Made by a program: the position numbers and the translations under genes
Notes under the pieces: model-generated
What the model was told of the DNA's origin: nothing
Databases searched by the model: none
What the model saw: the letters and a program-made list of their open reading frames with translations, nothing else
NCBI GenBank assembly: GCA_019843655.1
Contig: JACDQD010000003.1
Coordinates: forward strand, 34,611,985 to 34,675,984
Reading direction: 5' to 3'
Length of the DNA stretch: 64,000 nt
From: Lethocerus indicus
Taxonomy: Eukaryota > Arthropoda > Insecta > Hemiptera > Belostomatidae
Shown: one piece after another, positions 27,601-40,611 of the stretch
Layout: each line of letters opens with the position of its first letter
Position numbering within the stretch: position 1 is the stretch's first letter

Positions 27601-30600
27601 CATTGCGGGGAGGGAGGGCGTTTCGCGTCTAAGTAGAGCGGCGTTATTTTTGCATTTTTTACGCGTGTTTACGCATCTTCAAAACTGCAATTAGTAGTTC
27701 TGAAATGTCTATTGCGTGCGCCGGATAAAGGGTGGGTTGACACACGGACAAAGATGAGAAGAATCCACAATGTTGGTTGCAGCCCGATTTTATTATCGGG
27801 AGAATAAATAGATGTTCAGAAGAAACTAATTTTACTGTAGTTTCGTGATGTTCTGTCTCCTCTAGTTTGGTTTTATTTTTTTTATTTTGATGGTGGTTGG
27901 GCGGGTGTGATCCTTCAATAGGATTATAGGGGCAAATATCTCCTCCTCTGGCAATTAATTTTCTCATTTATAATGTTGTTTTTCTTATGTTTGAAGATTT
28001 CCAGGTTTTCTCATAATATCCAATTCTTTTCCTTTTATGCCCCGTGTTTATGATCTGCGTTGGCGAGTGGACTCAGTTTGTATTTATGGCTCCGATCTGT
28101 TCCCCGTATCTGTCCTCTAATTTTTCGCCCGGTTTGGGCCGATATAAACTCCATCTGACGATCCGCACTTTATCTCGTATATCCCGCTTTATTTGTATTT
28201 ATTTTGTTGTTGTGTGTTGATGCGTTTTCCAATTTATCGGTTGTTCTGTACGATATTTTGAATTTTAGTTTTTAAAGATGTCTCAGTGATTTTGTAGGGT
28301 TTCGCGGCCAGTGTAAGTGAATGTGGCCGTTTCAATTCTTCTGCGTTTGTGAGGTTCGTTGTGGGTTTCTCTTTCTTTTTTTAAACATTTTTTGTTATTG
28401 CACTGTGCGGTATATCCGTTGTTCTTTGCTATTAGGATTGTTTTATGTNNNNNNNNNNNNNNNNNNNNNNNNNNNNNNNNNNNNNNNNNNNNNNNNNNNN
28501 NNNNNNNNNNNNNNNNNNNNNNNNNNNNNNNNNNNNNNNNNNNNNNNNAGGTTTTTCGAAAATTTTCAGATATCGGCCCATATTGCACCCACAAGTGTAT
28601 TAATGTGAGCTACACTTGCCCGGTCGGAAATCGAAAATTTAGGTTTTTCGAAAATTTTCAGATATCTGCCCATATTGCACCCACAAGTGTATTAATGTGA
28701 GCTACTTGCCCCTAAAGGAGGGCTCGAAATCGAAAATTTAGGTTTTCGAAATTTTTCAGATATCGGCTATATTGCACCACAAGTGTATTAATGTGAGCTA
28801 CACTTGCCCTAAAAGGAGGGCAAAATCGAAAATTTAGGTTTTTCGAAATTTTCAGATATCGGCCCCCATTGCACCACAAGTGTATTAATGTCTACTTGCC
28901 CCTAAAAGGGTCGAAATCGAAAATTTAGGTTTTCGAAAATTTTCAGATATCGGCCCCATATTGCACCCACAAGTGTATTAATGTGAGCTACACTTGCCCC
29001 TAAAGGAGGGCCGAAATCGAAAATTTAGGTTTTTCGAAAATTTTCAGATATCGGCCCATATTGCACCCACAAGTGTATTAATGTGAGCTACACTTGCCCC
29101 TAAAAGGAGGGCTTGGAAATCGAAAATTTAGGTTTTCGAAAATTTTCGAATATCGGCCCCATATTGCACCCACAAGTGTATTAATGTGAGCTACACTTGC
29201 CCCTAAAGGAGGGTCGGAAATCGAAATTTAGGTTTTCGAAAATTTTCAGATATCGGCCCCATATTACCACAAGTGTATTAATGTGATACACTTTTAAAGG
29301 AGGACGGAAATCGAAAATTTAGGTTTTTCGAAAATTTTCAGATATCTGCCCATATTGCACCCACAAGTGTATTAATGTAGCTACACTTGCCTAAAGGAGG
29401 AGTCGGAAATCGAAAATTTAGGTTTTTCGAAAATTTTCAGATATCGGCCCATATTGCACCCACAAGTGTATTAATGTGAGCTACACTTGCCCCTAAAAGG
29501 AGGGGCGGAAATCGAAAATTTAGGTTTTTCGAAAATTTTCAGATATCGGCCCCATATTGCACCCACAAGTGTATTAATGTGAGCTACACTTGCCCTAAAA
29601 GGAGGGCTCGAAATCGAAAATTTAGGTTTTCGAAAATTTTCAGATATCGGCCCCATATTACCCTACAGTGTATAATGTGAGCTAATGTGAGGGTCGGATC
29701 GAATCGAAAATTTAGGTTTTCGAAAATTTTCAGATATCGGCCCCATATTGCACCCACAAATGTGTATTAATTGGGCTACACTTGCCCCTAAAAGGAGGGC
29801 CGGAAATCGAAAATTTAGGTTTTCGAAAATTTTCAGATATCGGCCCCATATTGCACCCACAAGTGTATTGACCAATGTTGAGCTACACTTGCCCCTAAAA
29901 GGAGGGCTCGAAATCGAAAATTTAGGTTTTCGAAAATTTTCAGATATCGGCCCCATATTGCACCCACAAGTGTATTAATGTGAGCTACACTTGCCCCTAA
30001 AAGGAGGGTCGGAAATCGAAAATTTAGGTTTTCGAAAATTTTCAGATATCGGCCCCATATTGCACCACAAGTGTATTAATGTGAGCTACACTTGCCCCTA
30101 AAGGAGGGTCGGAAATCGAAAATTTAGGTTTTTCGAAAATTTTCAGATATCGGCCCCATATTGCACCCACAAGTGTATTAATGTGAGCTACACTTGCCCC
30201 TAAAAGGACGGCCCGGAAATCGAAAATTTAGGTTTTCGAAAATTTTCAGATATCGGCCCCATATTGCACCCACAAGTGTATTAATGTGAGCTACACTTGC
30301 CCTAAAGGAGGGTCGGAAATCGAAAATTTAGGTTTTTCGAAAATTTTCAGATATCGGCCCCATATGCACCACAAGTGTATTAATGTGAGCCCCATATTGC
30401 ACTAAAAGGAGGGTCGGAATCGAAATTTAGGTTTTCAAGTGTATTAATGTGATTTTCAGATTGCCCCTATAGGCTCGGAAATCGAAAATTTAGGTTTTCG
30501 AAAATTTTCAATCGGTTATATTATTTTCCCACAAGTATTATGAGCTAATGCCCTAAAAGGAGGGGTCGGAAATCGAAAATTTAGGTTTTCGAAAATTTTC

Positions 30601-33600
30601 AGATTGCCATATTACCCACAAGTGTATTAATGTGAGCTACGCCCTTTAAAGGAGGGTCGGAAATCGAAAATTTAGGTTTTTCGAAAATTTTCAGATATCG
30701 GCCCCATATTGCACCCACAAGTGTATTAATGTGAGCTACACTTGCCCCTAAAAGGAGGGTCGGAAATCGAAAATTTAGGTTTTTCGAAAATTTTCAGATA
30801 TCGCTACACTTGCCCGGAAATCGAAAATTTATATTGCACCCACAAGTGTATTAATGTGAGCTACACTTGCCCTAAAAGGAGGGCGGAAATCGAAAATTTA
30901 GGTTTTCGAAAATTTTCAGATATCGGCCCCATATTGCACCCACAAGTGTATTAATGTGAGCTACACTTGCCCCTAAAAGGAGGGGTCGGAAATCGAAAAT
31001 TTAGGTTTTTCGAAAATTTTCAGATATCGGCCCCATATTGCACCCACAAGTGTATTAATGTGAGCTACACTTGCCCCTAAAAGAAGGGGTCGGAAATCGA
31101 AAATTTAGGTTTTTCGAAAATTTTCAGATATCGGCCCCATATTGCACCCACAAGTGTATTAATGTGAGCTACACTTGCCCCTAAAAGGAGGGGTCGGAAA
31201 TCGAAAATTTAGGTTTTTCGAAAATTTTCAGATATCGGCCCCATATTGCACCCACAAGTGTATTAATGTAGAGCCATTCTGTCTCCAAAGGAGGGGTCTC
31301 AAATCTCGAAAATTCGAAAATAGGTTTTCGAAAATTTTCAGATATCGGCCCCATATTGCACCCACAAGTGTATTAATGTGAGCTACACTTTTGCCCCTAA
31401 AAGGAGGGCTTCGGAAATCGAAAATTTAGGTTTTCGAAAATTTTCAGATATCGGCCCCATATTGCACCCACAAGTGTATTAATGTGAGCTACACTTGATA
31501 TCGGTCCCTAAAGGAGGGCTACACTTGCCCCAAAAGGAGGGCCTGGAAATCGAAAATTTAGGTTTTCGAAAATTTTCAGATATCGGCCCCATATTGCACC
31601 CACAAGTGTATTAATGTGAGCTACACTTGCCCGAGGGCTACACTTGCCCCAAAAGGAGGGCCTGGAAATCGAAAATTTAGGTTTTTCGAAAATTTTCAGA
31701 TATCGGCCCCATATTGCACCCACAAGTGTATTAATGTGAGCTACACTTGCCCCTAAAAGGAGGGCTCGGAAATCGAAAATTTAGGTTTTTCGAAAATTTT
31801 CAGATATCGGCCCCATATTGCACCCACAAGTGTATTAATGTGAGCTACACTTGCTAAAAGGAGGGTCAAATCGAAAATTTAGGTTTTCGAAAATTTTCAG
31901 ATATCGGCCCCATATTGCACCCACAAGTGTATTAATGTGAGCTACACTTGCCCCTAAAAGGAGGGTCGGAAATCGAAAATTTAGGTTTTCGAAAATTTTC
32001 AGATATCGGCCCCATATTGCACGAAAATTTAGGTTTTTCACAAGTGTATTAATGTGAGCTACACTTGCCCTAAAAGGAGGGCTCGGAAATCGAAAATTTA
32101 GGTTTTTCGAAAATTTTCAGATATCGGCCCCATATTGCACCCACAAGTGTATTAATGTGAGCTACACAAGTGTATTAATTGCCCTAAAAGGAGGGTCGGA
32201 AATCGAAAATTTAGGTTTTTCGAAAATTTTCAGATATCGGCCCCATATTGCACCCACAAGTGTATTAATGTGAGCTACACTTGCCCTAAAAGGAGGGTCG
32301 GAAATCGAAAATTTAGGTTTTCGAAAATTTTCAGATATCGGCCCCATATTGCACCCACAAGTGTATTAATGTGAGCTACACTTGCCCTAAAAGGAGGGTC
32401 GGAAATCGAAAATTTAGGTTTTCGAAAATTTTCAGATATCGGCCCCATATTGCACCACAAGTGTATTAATGTGAGCTACACTTGCCCCTAAAAGGAGGGT
32501 GGAAATCGAAAATTTAGGTTTTCGAAAATTTTCAGATATCGGCCCCATATTGCACCCACAAGTGTATTAATGTGAGCTACACTTGCCCTAAAAGGAGGGT
32601 CGGAAATCGAAAATTTAGGTTTTTCGAAAATTTTCAGATATCGGCCCCATATTGCACCCACAAGTGTATTAATGTGAGCTACACTTGCCCCTAAAAGGAG
32701 GGGTCGGAAATCGAAAATTTAGGTTTTTCGAAAATTTTCAGATATCGGCCCCATATTGCACCCACAAGTGTATTAATGTGAGCTACACTTGCCCCTAAAA
32801 GGAGGGTCGGAAATCGAAAATTTAGGTTTTCGAAAATTTTCAGATATCGGCCCCATATTGCACCCACAAGTGTATTAATGTGAGCTACACTTGCCCCTAA
32901 AAGGAGGGCCTGGAAATCGAAAATTTAGGTTTTTCGAAAATTTTCAGATATCGGCCCCATATTGCACCCACAAGTGTATTAATGTGAGCTACACTTGCCC
33001 CTAAAGGAGGGGTCGGAAATCGAAAATTTAGGTTTTTCGAAAATTTTCAGATATCGGCCCCATATTGCACCCACAAGTGTATTAATGTGAGCTACACTTG
33101 CCCCTAAAATGATGGGTCGGAAATCGAAAATTTAGGTTTTTCGAAAATTTTCAGATATCGGCCCCATATTGCACCCACAAGTGTATTAATGTGAGCTACA
33201 CTTGCCCCTAAAATGAGGGTCGGAAATCGAAAATTTAGGTTTTTCGAAAATTTTCAGATATCGGCCCCATATTGCACCCACAAGTGTATTAATGTGAGCT
33301 ACACTTGCCCCTAAAAGGAGGGGTCGGAAATCGAAAATTTAGGTTTTTCGAAAATTTTCAGATATCGGCCCCATATTGCACCCACAAGTGTATTAATGTG
33401 AGCTACACTTGCCCTAAAAGGAGGGTCGGAAATCGAAAATTTAGGTTTTTCGAAAATTTTCAGATATCCCATATTGCACCCACAAGTGTATTAATGTGAG
33501 CTACACTTGCCCCTAAAAGGAGGGGTCGGAAATCGAAAATTTAGGTTTTTCGAAAATTTTCAGATATCGGCCCCATATTGCACCCACAAGTGTATTAATG

Positions 33601-36600
33601 TGAGCTACACTTGCCCCTAAAAGGAGGGGGCGGAAATCGAAAATTTAGGTTTTTCGAAAATTTTCAGATATCGGCCCCATATTGCACCCACAAGTGTATT
33701 AATGTGAGCTACACTTGTTCTAAAAGGAGGGTGGAAATCGAAAATTTAGGTTTTTCGAAAATTTTCAGATATCGGCCCCATATTGCACCCACAAGTGTAT
33801 TAATGTGAGCTACACTTGCCCCTAAAAGGAGGGGTCGGAAATCGAAAATTTAGGTTTTTCGAAAATTTTCAGATATCGGCCCCATATTGCACCCACAAGT
33901 GTATTAATGTGAGCTACACTTGCCCCTAAAAGGAGGGGCGGAAATCGAAAATTTAGGTTTTTCTGAAAATTTTCAGATATCGGCCCCATATTGCACCCAC
34001 AAGTGTATTAATGTGAGCTACACTTGCCCCTAAAAGGAGGGGTTGGAAATCGAAAATTTAGGTTTTTCGAAAATTTTCAGATATCGGCCCCATATTCAGC
34101 CCACAAGTGTATTAATGTGAGCTACACTTGCCCCTAAAAGGAGGGGGAAATCGGAAAATTTAGGTTTTTCGAAAAAATCGGCCCCATATTGGGCCAAATC
34201 GAAAATTTAGGTTTTCGAAAATTTCAGATATCGGCCCCATATTGCACCCACTTTTGTCAAAAAGAATTTTGGTCTAAAATGCCATTTTTGCAATTTTGCG
34301 TCTAAAATGCCATTTTTGGCCTAAAACCGCAATTTTTTGGGCCAATTTGCGTCTAAAATGCCAATTTTGCGTCTAAAAATGCCAATTTGCGTCTAAAATG
34401 GCATTTTGGTCCCAAAACCCATTTTCGGGGCAATTTTGCGTGTAAAAACGAAATATTTGGGCCTAAAAATCGTGTTTTTGGGCAATTTTGCGACTAAAAA
34501 TGGCCTCTTTTGGCCTAAAAACCGCATTTTTGGGCCAATTTTTGGTCTAAAAATGCCAATTTTGCGTCTGAAAACGCCATTTTTGGGACTAAAAACCACA
34601 TTTTTGGGCCAATTTTACATCTAAAAATGCCATTATTCGGCTTGAAAACCGCATTTTTGGGCCAATTTTCGTAAAAAAATGCCAATTTTGCGTCTAAAAA
34701 TGCCAATTTGCGTCTAAAAATGCTATTTTGCGTCTAAAATGCTATTTTGGCCTAAAACCGCATTTTCGAGCCAATTTTCGTAAAAAAATGCCAATTTTGC
34801 GTCTAAAAATGCCAATTTAGCGTCTAAAAATGCTATTTTGCGTCTAAAAATGCTATTTTTTGGCCTAAAAACCGCATTTTCGAGCCAATTTTTCGTCCAA
34901 AAATGACATTTTTGGGCCTAAAAACCACATTTTTGGGCCAATTTTATGTCTAAAAATGCCATTATTCGGCTTGAAAACCGCATTTTTGGGCCTATTTTGC
35001 GCAAAAAATGCCAATTTTGCGTTTAAAAATGCCAATTTTGCGTCTGGAAATGCCATTTTTGGTCCCAAAAAACGCCAATTTTGCGTCTAAAAATGCCAAT
35101 TTTGCGTCTAAAAATTCCATTTTTTGGCCTAAAAACCGCATTTTCGGGCCAATTTTTCGTCCAAAAATGACATTATTCGGCTTGAAAATCGCATTTTTGT
35201 GCCAATTTTGCGTCAAAAAATGCCAATTTTGCGTCTAAAAATCCCAATTTGCATCTAAAAATGGCATTCTTGGTCCCAAAAAACGCCAATTTTGCGTCTA
35301 AAAATGCCAATTTAGCGTCTAAAAATCCCAATTTTGCGTCTAAAATGCCATTTTTGGCCTAAAACCGCATTTTCGGGCCAATTTTATTTCTAAAATGCCA
35401 TTATTCGGTTTTAAAACCGCATTTTTGGGCCTATTTTGCGTAAAAATGCCAATTTTGTCTAAAATCGCATTTTGATCCCAAAAACGCATTTTCGGGCAAT
35501 TTTGCGTCTAAAATGAAATTTTGGGCCTAAAAATTTTGGGCAATTTTGCGACTAAAATGCCATTTTTGGCCTAAAAATTTGGGCCAATTTTGCGTCAAAA
35601 AAATTTGCGGCCAATTTTGCGTCTAAAATGGCATTTTTGGTCCCAAAACCCCTAAAATGAAATATTTGGGCCTAAAACAATTTTTAAAAATGCCGTCTAA
35701 AATGCCAATTTTGCGTCTGAAAACGCCATTTTGGACTAAAACCACATTTTGGGCCAATTTTACTAAAAATGCCATTATTCGGCTTAAACCGCATTTTGGG
35801 CCGATTTTTCAAAAATGCCAATTTGCGTCTAAAATCCCAATTTGCGTCTAAAATGGCATTCTTGGTCCCAAACAACGCCAATTTTGCGTCAATAAATGCC
35901 AATTTTGCGTCTAAAAATCCCAATTTTGCGTCTAAAATGCCAATTTTGCGTCTAAAAACAACATATTTGGGCTAAAAAACAGTATTTGCGGGCCAATTTT
36001 GCGTCTAAAAATGAAATATTTGGGCCTAAAAATCGCGTATTTGGGCAATTTTGCGACTAAAAATGCCAATTGTGCGTCTAAAAATCCCAATTTTGCGTCT
36101 AAAATGCCAATTTTGCGTCTAAAAACAACATATTTGGGCTAAAAAACAGTATTTTCGGGCCAATTTTGCGTCTAAAAATGAAATATTTGGGCCTAAAAAT
36201 CGCGTATTTGGGCAATTTTGCGACTAAAAATGCCATGTTTTGGCCAAAAACTGTATTTTTGGGGGGCAATTTTGCGTCTAAAAACAACATTTCTGGTCCG
36301 AAAAACAGTATTTACGGGCTAATTTTGCGTCCAAAAATGACATTTTTGGGCCTAAGAACCGCATTTTTCGGCCAATTTTGCGACTAAATATGCCATCTTT
36401 TGGCCTAAAAACCGTATTTTTGGGCTATTTTTGCGTCTAAAAAGAACATTTTTGGGCTAAAAAACACTATTTACGGGCCAATTTTGAGTCTAAAAATGCC
36501 AATTTTGCATCTAAAAACAACATTTTTGCGTCTAAAAATGCCAATTTTGCGTCTAAAAACAACATTTTTGGGCCTAAAACCACATTTTTTGGCCAGAAAA

Positions 36601-39600
36601 CAGCATTTTCGGGCCAATTTTGTGTCTAAAAATGACATTTTTTGGCCTAAAAACCGTATTTTTGGGCAAAAAAACAGCATTTGCGGGCCAATTTTGCGTC
36701 TAAAAATGACATTTTTGGACCTAAACACCGCATTTTTGGGGCTAAAAACCGCATTTTTCGGCCTAAAAACCGCATTTTTCGGCCAATTTTGCGACTAAAT
36801 ATGCCATCTTTTGGCCTAAAAACCGTATTTTTGGGCTATTTTTGCATCTAAAAATGCCATTATTGGGCATGAAAAACCGCATTTTTGGGCCAATTTTGCG
36901 TTAGAAATGCCAATTTTGCGCCTAAAAACCGCATTTTTTGGCCGATTTTGCGCCTAAGAACCGCTTTTTTGAGCCTAATTTGCATTTTTGGGGCCGATTT
37001 TGTGCCTAAAAACATTTTTGAACTTAAAAACCGAATTTTTGTGTCGATTTTCTGACTAAAAACCCCAGTTTTGGGTCGATTTTGATCCAAAAAACCGCAT
37101 TTTTGTGCCTAAAAACAGCATTTTTGGATCGATTTAGTGGGAAAAACAGCATTTTAGGATTTAAAAACTGCATTTTTGTGTCGATTTTGTAACTAAAAAC
37201 CCGTTTTGGGCCGATTTCGGTCCGAATAACCGCATTTTTGAGCCTAAAAACTGCACTTTTGGGCCCATTTTTTTGCCTAAAAACAGAATTTTTGGGCCCA
37301 AAGACCGCATTTTTGTGCCGATTTTGTGACTAAAACACATTTTTGGGCCGATTTTTAGCCAAAAACTCGCCTATTTATGGCGATTTAACGCCTAAAAAAA
37401 ACTGCATTTTTAGCCCCATTTAGGCTTAAGGTTTTTTTACGAAAATTGTGCTTCTGTGCGTATTAAATTAAAGTGTTATTATATTAAATATTATATATTT
37501 ATATAAGCCGGCTGTTCTGCTATTGAGGAGCTACACGGGCGTTTATGACCGAATCCGAACATTGCTGTTTAAAAACTGATAAAACGAGTGGAAATTTAAG
37601 ACCGGAAGAATATTTCGGAAAAGTTACATAATTAACTTTAACAATTGAGTCTACAGTCTGGCCCTGTCTATACAGTATACTGTGGACTATGGCCGTATAC
37701 AGTGCGTCTCATATATAGACCGGTATACCGACAATACCGGTCTATGTAGAAATATGGTTACGGCGCGTCGGCAAAATTCTTCGTTGTGTCAATTGAAATA
37801 TAATTCGGTGGACTCAAGTTGGACTGATTTTCGCCAGCTCTTCCAGGACTGGATTTGTCTAAAAAGTGGCCGTTCTAACACTGTGACTTAGCGGAGCCGT
37901 TTATGAACGCGTTAAGACGAATTGTGGCGCTGAAGAGTTGCGTCACCGCCGCCTTTCTCTAAGGGCGATATAACGGTGAAGAGAACCGAGCCGGAATCAA
38001 TTACCCTTTCAACTAGCCGCCGTTTACCGTACCATACCCGCGTCATACCCAGCGTCATACCTGGAGTTTCACGAAAAAGACCTTTGCCCTCTACCGAAGC
38101 GCAAATACAAAGTTTTTCCGAAAGCTCCAACCCAGGTACTGTATCTGTAAGTACTGCAGAACGGTATTCTGGAACGTTGTGCCGGCTTCAAGTGTTATTA
38201 AGTGTGCCGAAAGTCCCGACTCCACGGCCATATCGGGATGGCGTTTGCCGGTTAAGTGTAAGCCCCATTACACTTTACACACTTTTCCCACGGGATCGAA
38301 CTATTCGAAACTAATTCCATAGTTATTCCATTTTTCGGTATTCCGAGATATATATCCGTTATATCTGATAAATAAGCCGAACGATAACGTCACTTTTCGT
38401 GTCGTATCCGCGTTGCTGTTCAGAAGAGTCTGCTATTGAGTCGGCCAATTTTTTGACGTAGTGTTCGAAACATATCGCCGGAGAGCGATTACTGGTCTCT
38501 GGACTCTGCCGCCAGCGATAGTAGTGCCCACGTTTTAATAATAGGCGATAAATAGAATTTTCAAAAAATATAATAAAATCGGGCCGGCAACTAAGTCATT
38601 GCGGGGAGGGGAGGGGCGTTTCGCCGTCTAGAGTGGGGCGGCGTTATTTTTTTTGCATTTTTACGCGTATTTACGCATCTTCAAAACTGCAATTGAGTAG
38701 TTCTGAAATGTCTATTGCGTGCGCCCGGATAAGGGTTGGGTTGAAACACGGACAAAGATGAGAAGAATCCGCAATTATTTAGCTGCCGCCCCAATTTTAT
38801 TATCGGGGAGAATAAATAATGTTCGAAGAAACTAACTTTTACTGTAGTTTCGTGATGTTTCTGTCTCCTCTCGCTGGTTTTATTATTTTTTTTTTATTTT
38901 TTTTTATGGTGGTTGGGCGGGTGTGATCCTTCAATAGGATTATAGGGGCAAATATCTCCTCACTCTGGCAATTAATTTTCTCATTTATAATGTTGTTTTT
39001 CTTATGTTTGAAGATTTCCAGGTTTTCTCATAATATCCAATTCTTTTCCTTTTATGCCCGGTGTTTATGATGCGGTTGGCGAAATCGGACTCTGTTTTGT
39101 ATTTTATGGCTCCGATCTGTTCCCCGTATCTGTCCTCTAATTTTTCGCCCGGTTTGGGCCGATATAAACTCCATCTGACGATCCGCACTTTATCTCGTAT
39201 ATCCCGCTTTATTTGTATTTATTTTGTTGTTGTGTGTTGATGCGTTTTTCCAAATTTATCGGTTGTTCTGTACGATATTTTGAATTTTAGTTTTTTAAAG
39301 ATGTCTCGGTGATTTTGTAGGGTTTCGCGGCCAGTGTAAGTGAATGTGGCCGTTTCAATTCTTCTGCGTTTGTGAGGTTCGTTGTGGGTTTTTCTCTTTC
39401 TTTTTTAAACATTTTTGTTATTGCACTGGCGGTATATCCGTTGTTCTTTGCTATTGGGAGGATTGTTTTATGTTCTTCGTCATATTTTTCACTGGATAAG
39501 GGGTATTTGTCTAGTCTATCTGTGAGGTGGATGATGGTGTCTGCGGTGGTTCTTTTTCTTTTTTCTTTTATGGTAACGTCCAGCGGGAGGAGACAGAAAC

Positions 39601-40547
39601 AGGACGAACCTACAGTATATTCCACAACCCCTCCGCGGACCACAAAACAGCCGGCCATTAAACCAACCTTTTCTACCGGGGATTGTGTCGAATAAGCGCT
39701 TTTCGGAGAGAAACAAAGTCGTCCTGCGCCGAACGAAAGCGACAAAGCTTAAGAGCGACAGGACTTCAGGTCAGTTTGGCGATATATGAAATGGGGCCGG
39801 TGACCTCGGTACTTTTTGCTCCTCCTCAACAATAATAAAAAATCGGCTTCGATCGCACTTCTTTTTCGGGCGGTACAATAATAAATAGAATGGCGAAAAG
39901 TGAAAGTTTCAGGGGGAAAGGTGGAAAACGCGTCGGCCGACACACACCTTTGTCTATCGGGATTTTTATCCCCGGGAACGGCCCGCCGGGGAGGCTCCGG
40001 GACCGGGAGAGGAGGAGGAGGAGGAGGAGGAGGAGGAGGAGGAGGAGGAGGCGGCGTTGCCGTTCCTAACGGAGGAGGAGTTGGTGGGAATTGAGCTGAG
40101 GGAAGAGAGATGGGAAGAAGGGCGGGTTCCGGAGGGACGATGACCCCGGCCGTACGACCGCCAACTTCCTCAACTTGAATCCTCCTCATCCTTCTCCTTC
40201 TCCTCCTCATCCTCCTCCTCCTCCTCATCCTCCTCCTCCTCCTCCTCCTCCTCCTCCTCCTCCTCCTCATCCTCCTCCTCCTCGGGCTCATCGGGCGCTG
40301 ACGTCAACTAATTACAATCTTCCGATAATCAGATCGGAGGGAAAATCTTTCCTTAGCTGTAGTTTTCGTGATGTTTCAGTCTCCTCTCGCCGGTTCGGTC
40401 TTTGCCAGACCTGGGTTTCGGCTGCTCGCCATCTTCAGTGTCAGCTGTCAGTAGTCACTGTTAGCACTTTGATGTTTTTGGGCATCCTCACTGCCCACTG
40501 TCACTCTACTGTACAGTACATGTACTGTAGTGTCTGTCAGTTTGTCA

Positions 40548-40611
<64 letters not shown>

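Larger units (their letters stand above)
26454..28448. repeat. Duplicated flank, left copy
   Basis: Near-identical to 37444-39474, starting at GTGCTTCTGTGCGTATTAAA and ending at TTGTTTTATGT against the N gap. Differences are mostly single-base indels plus one replaced patch (27460-27552). It contains CAGTATACTGTGGACTATGG palindromic bits, a miniature mariner and the PLE remnant. Confidence 0.92.

Noticed and set aside
17050..34235. CRISPR-like array
   Set aside because: The repeats are directly adjacent with no unique spacers, and the surroundings are eukaryotic. It is a tandem satellite.
39749..40291. 180-codon Arg/Pro-rich minus-strand frame
   Set aside because: Produced by the (TCC)n and (GGA)n microsatellites.
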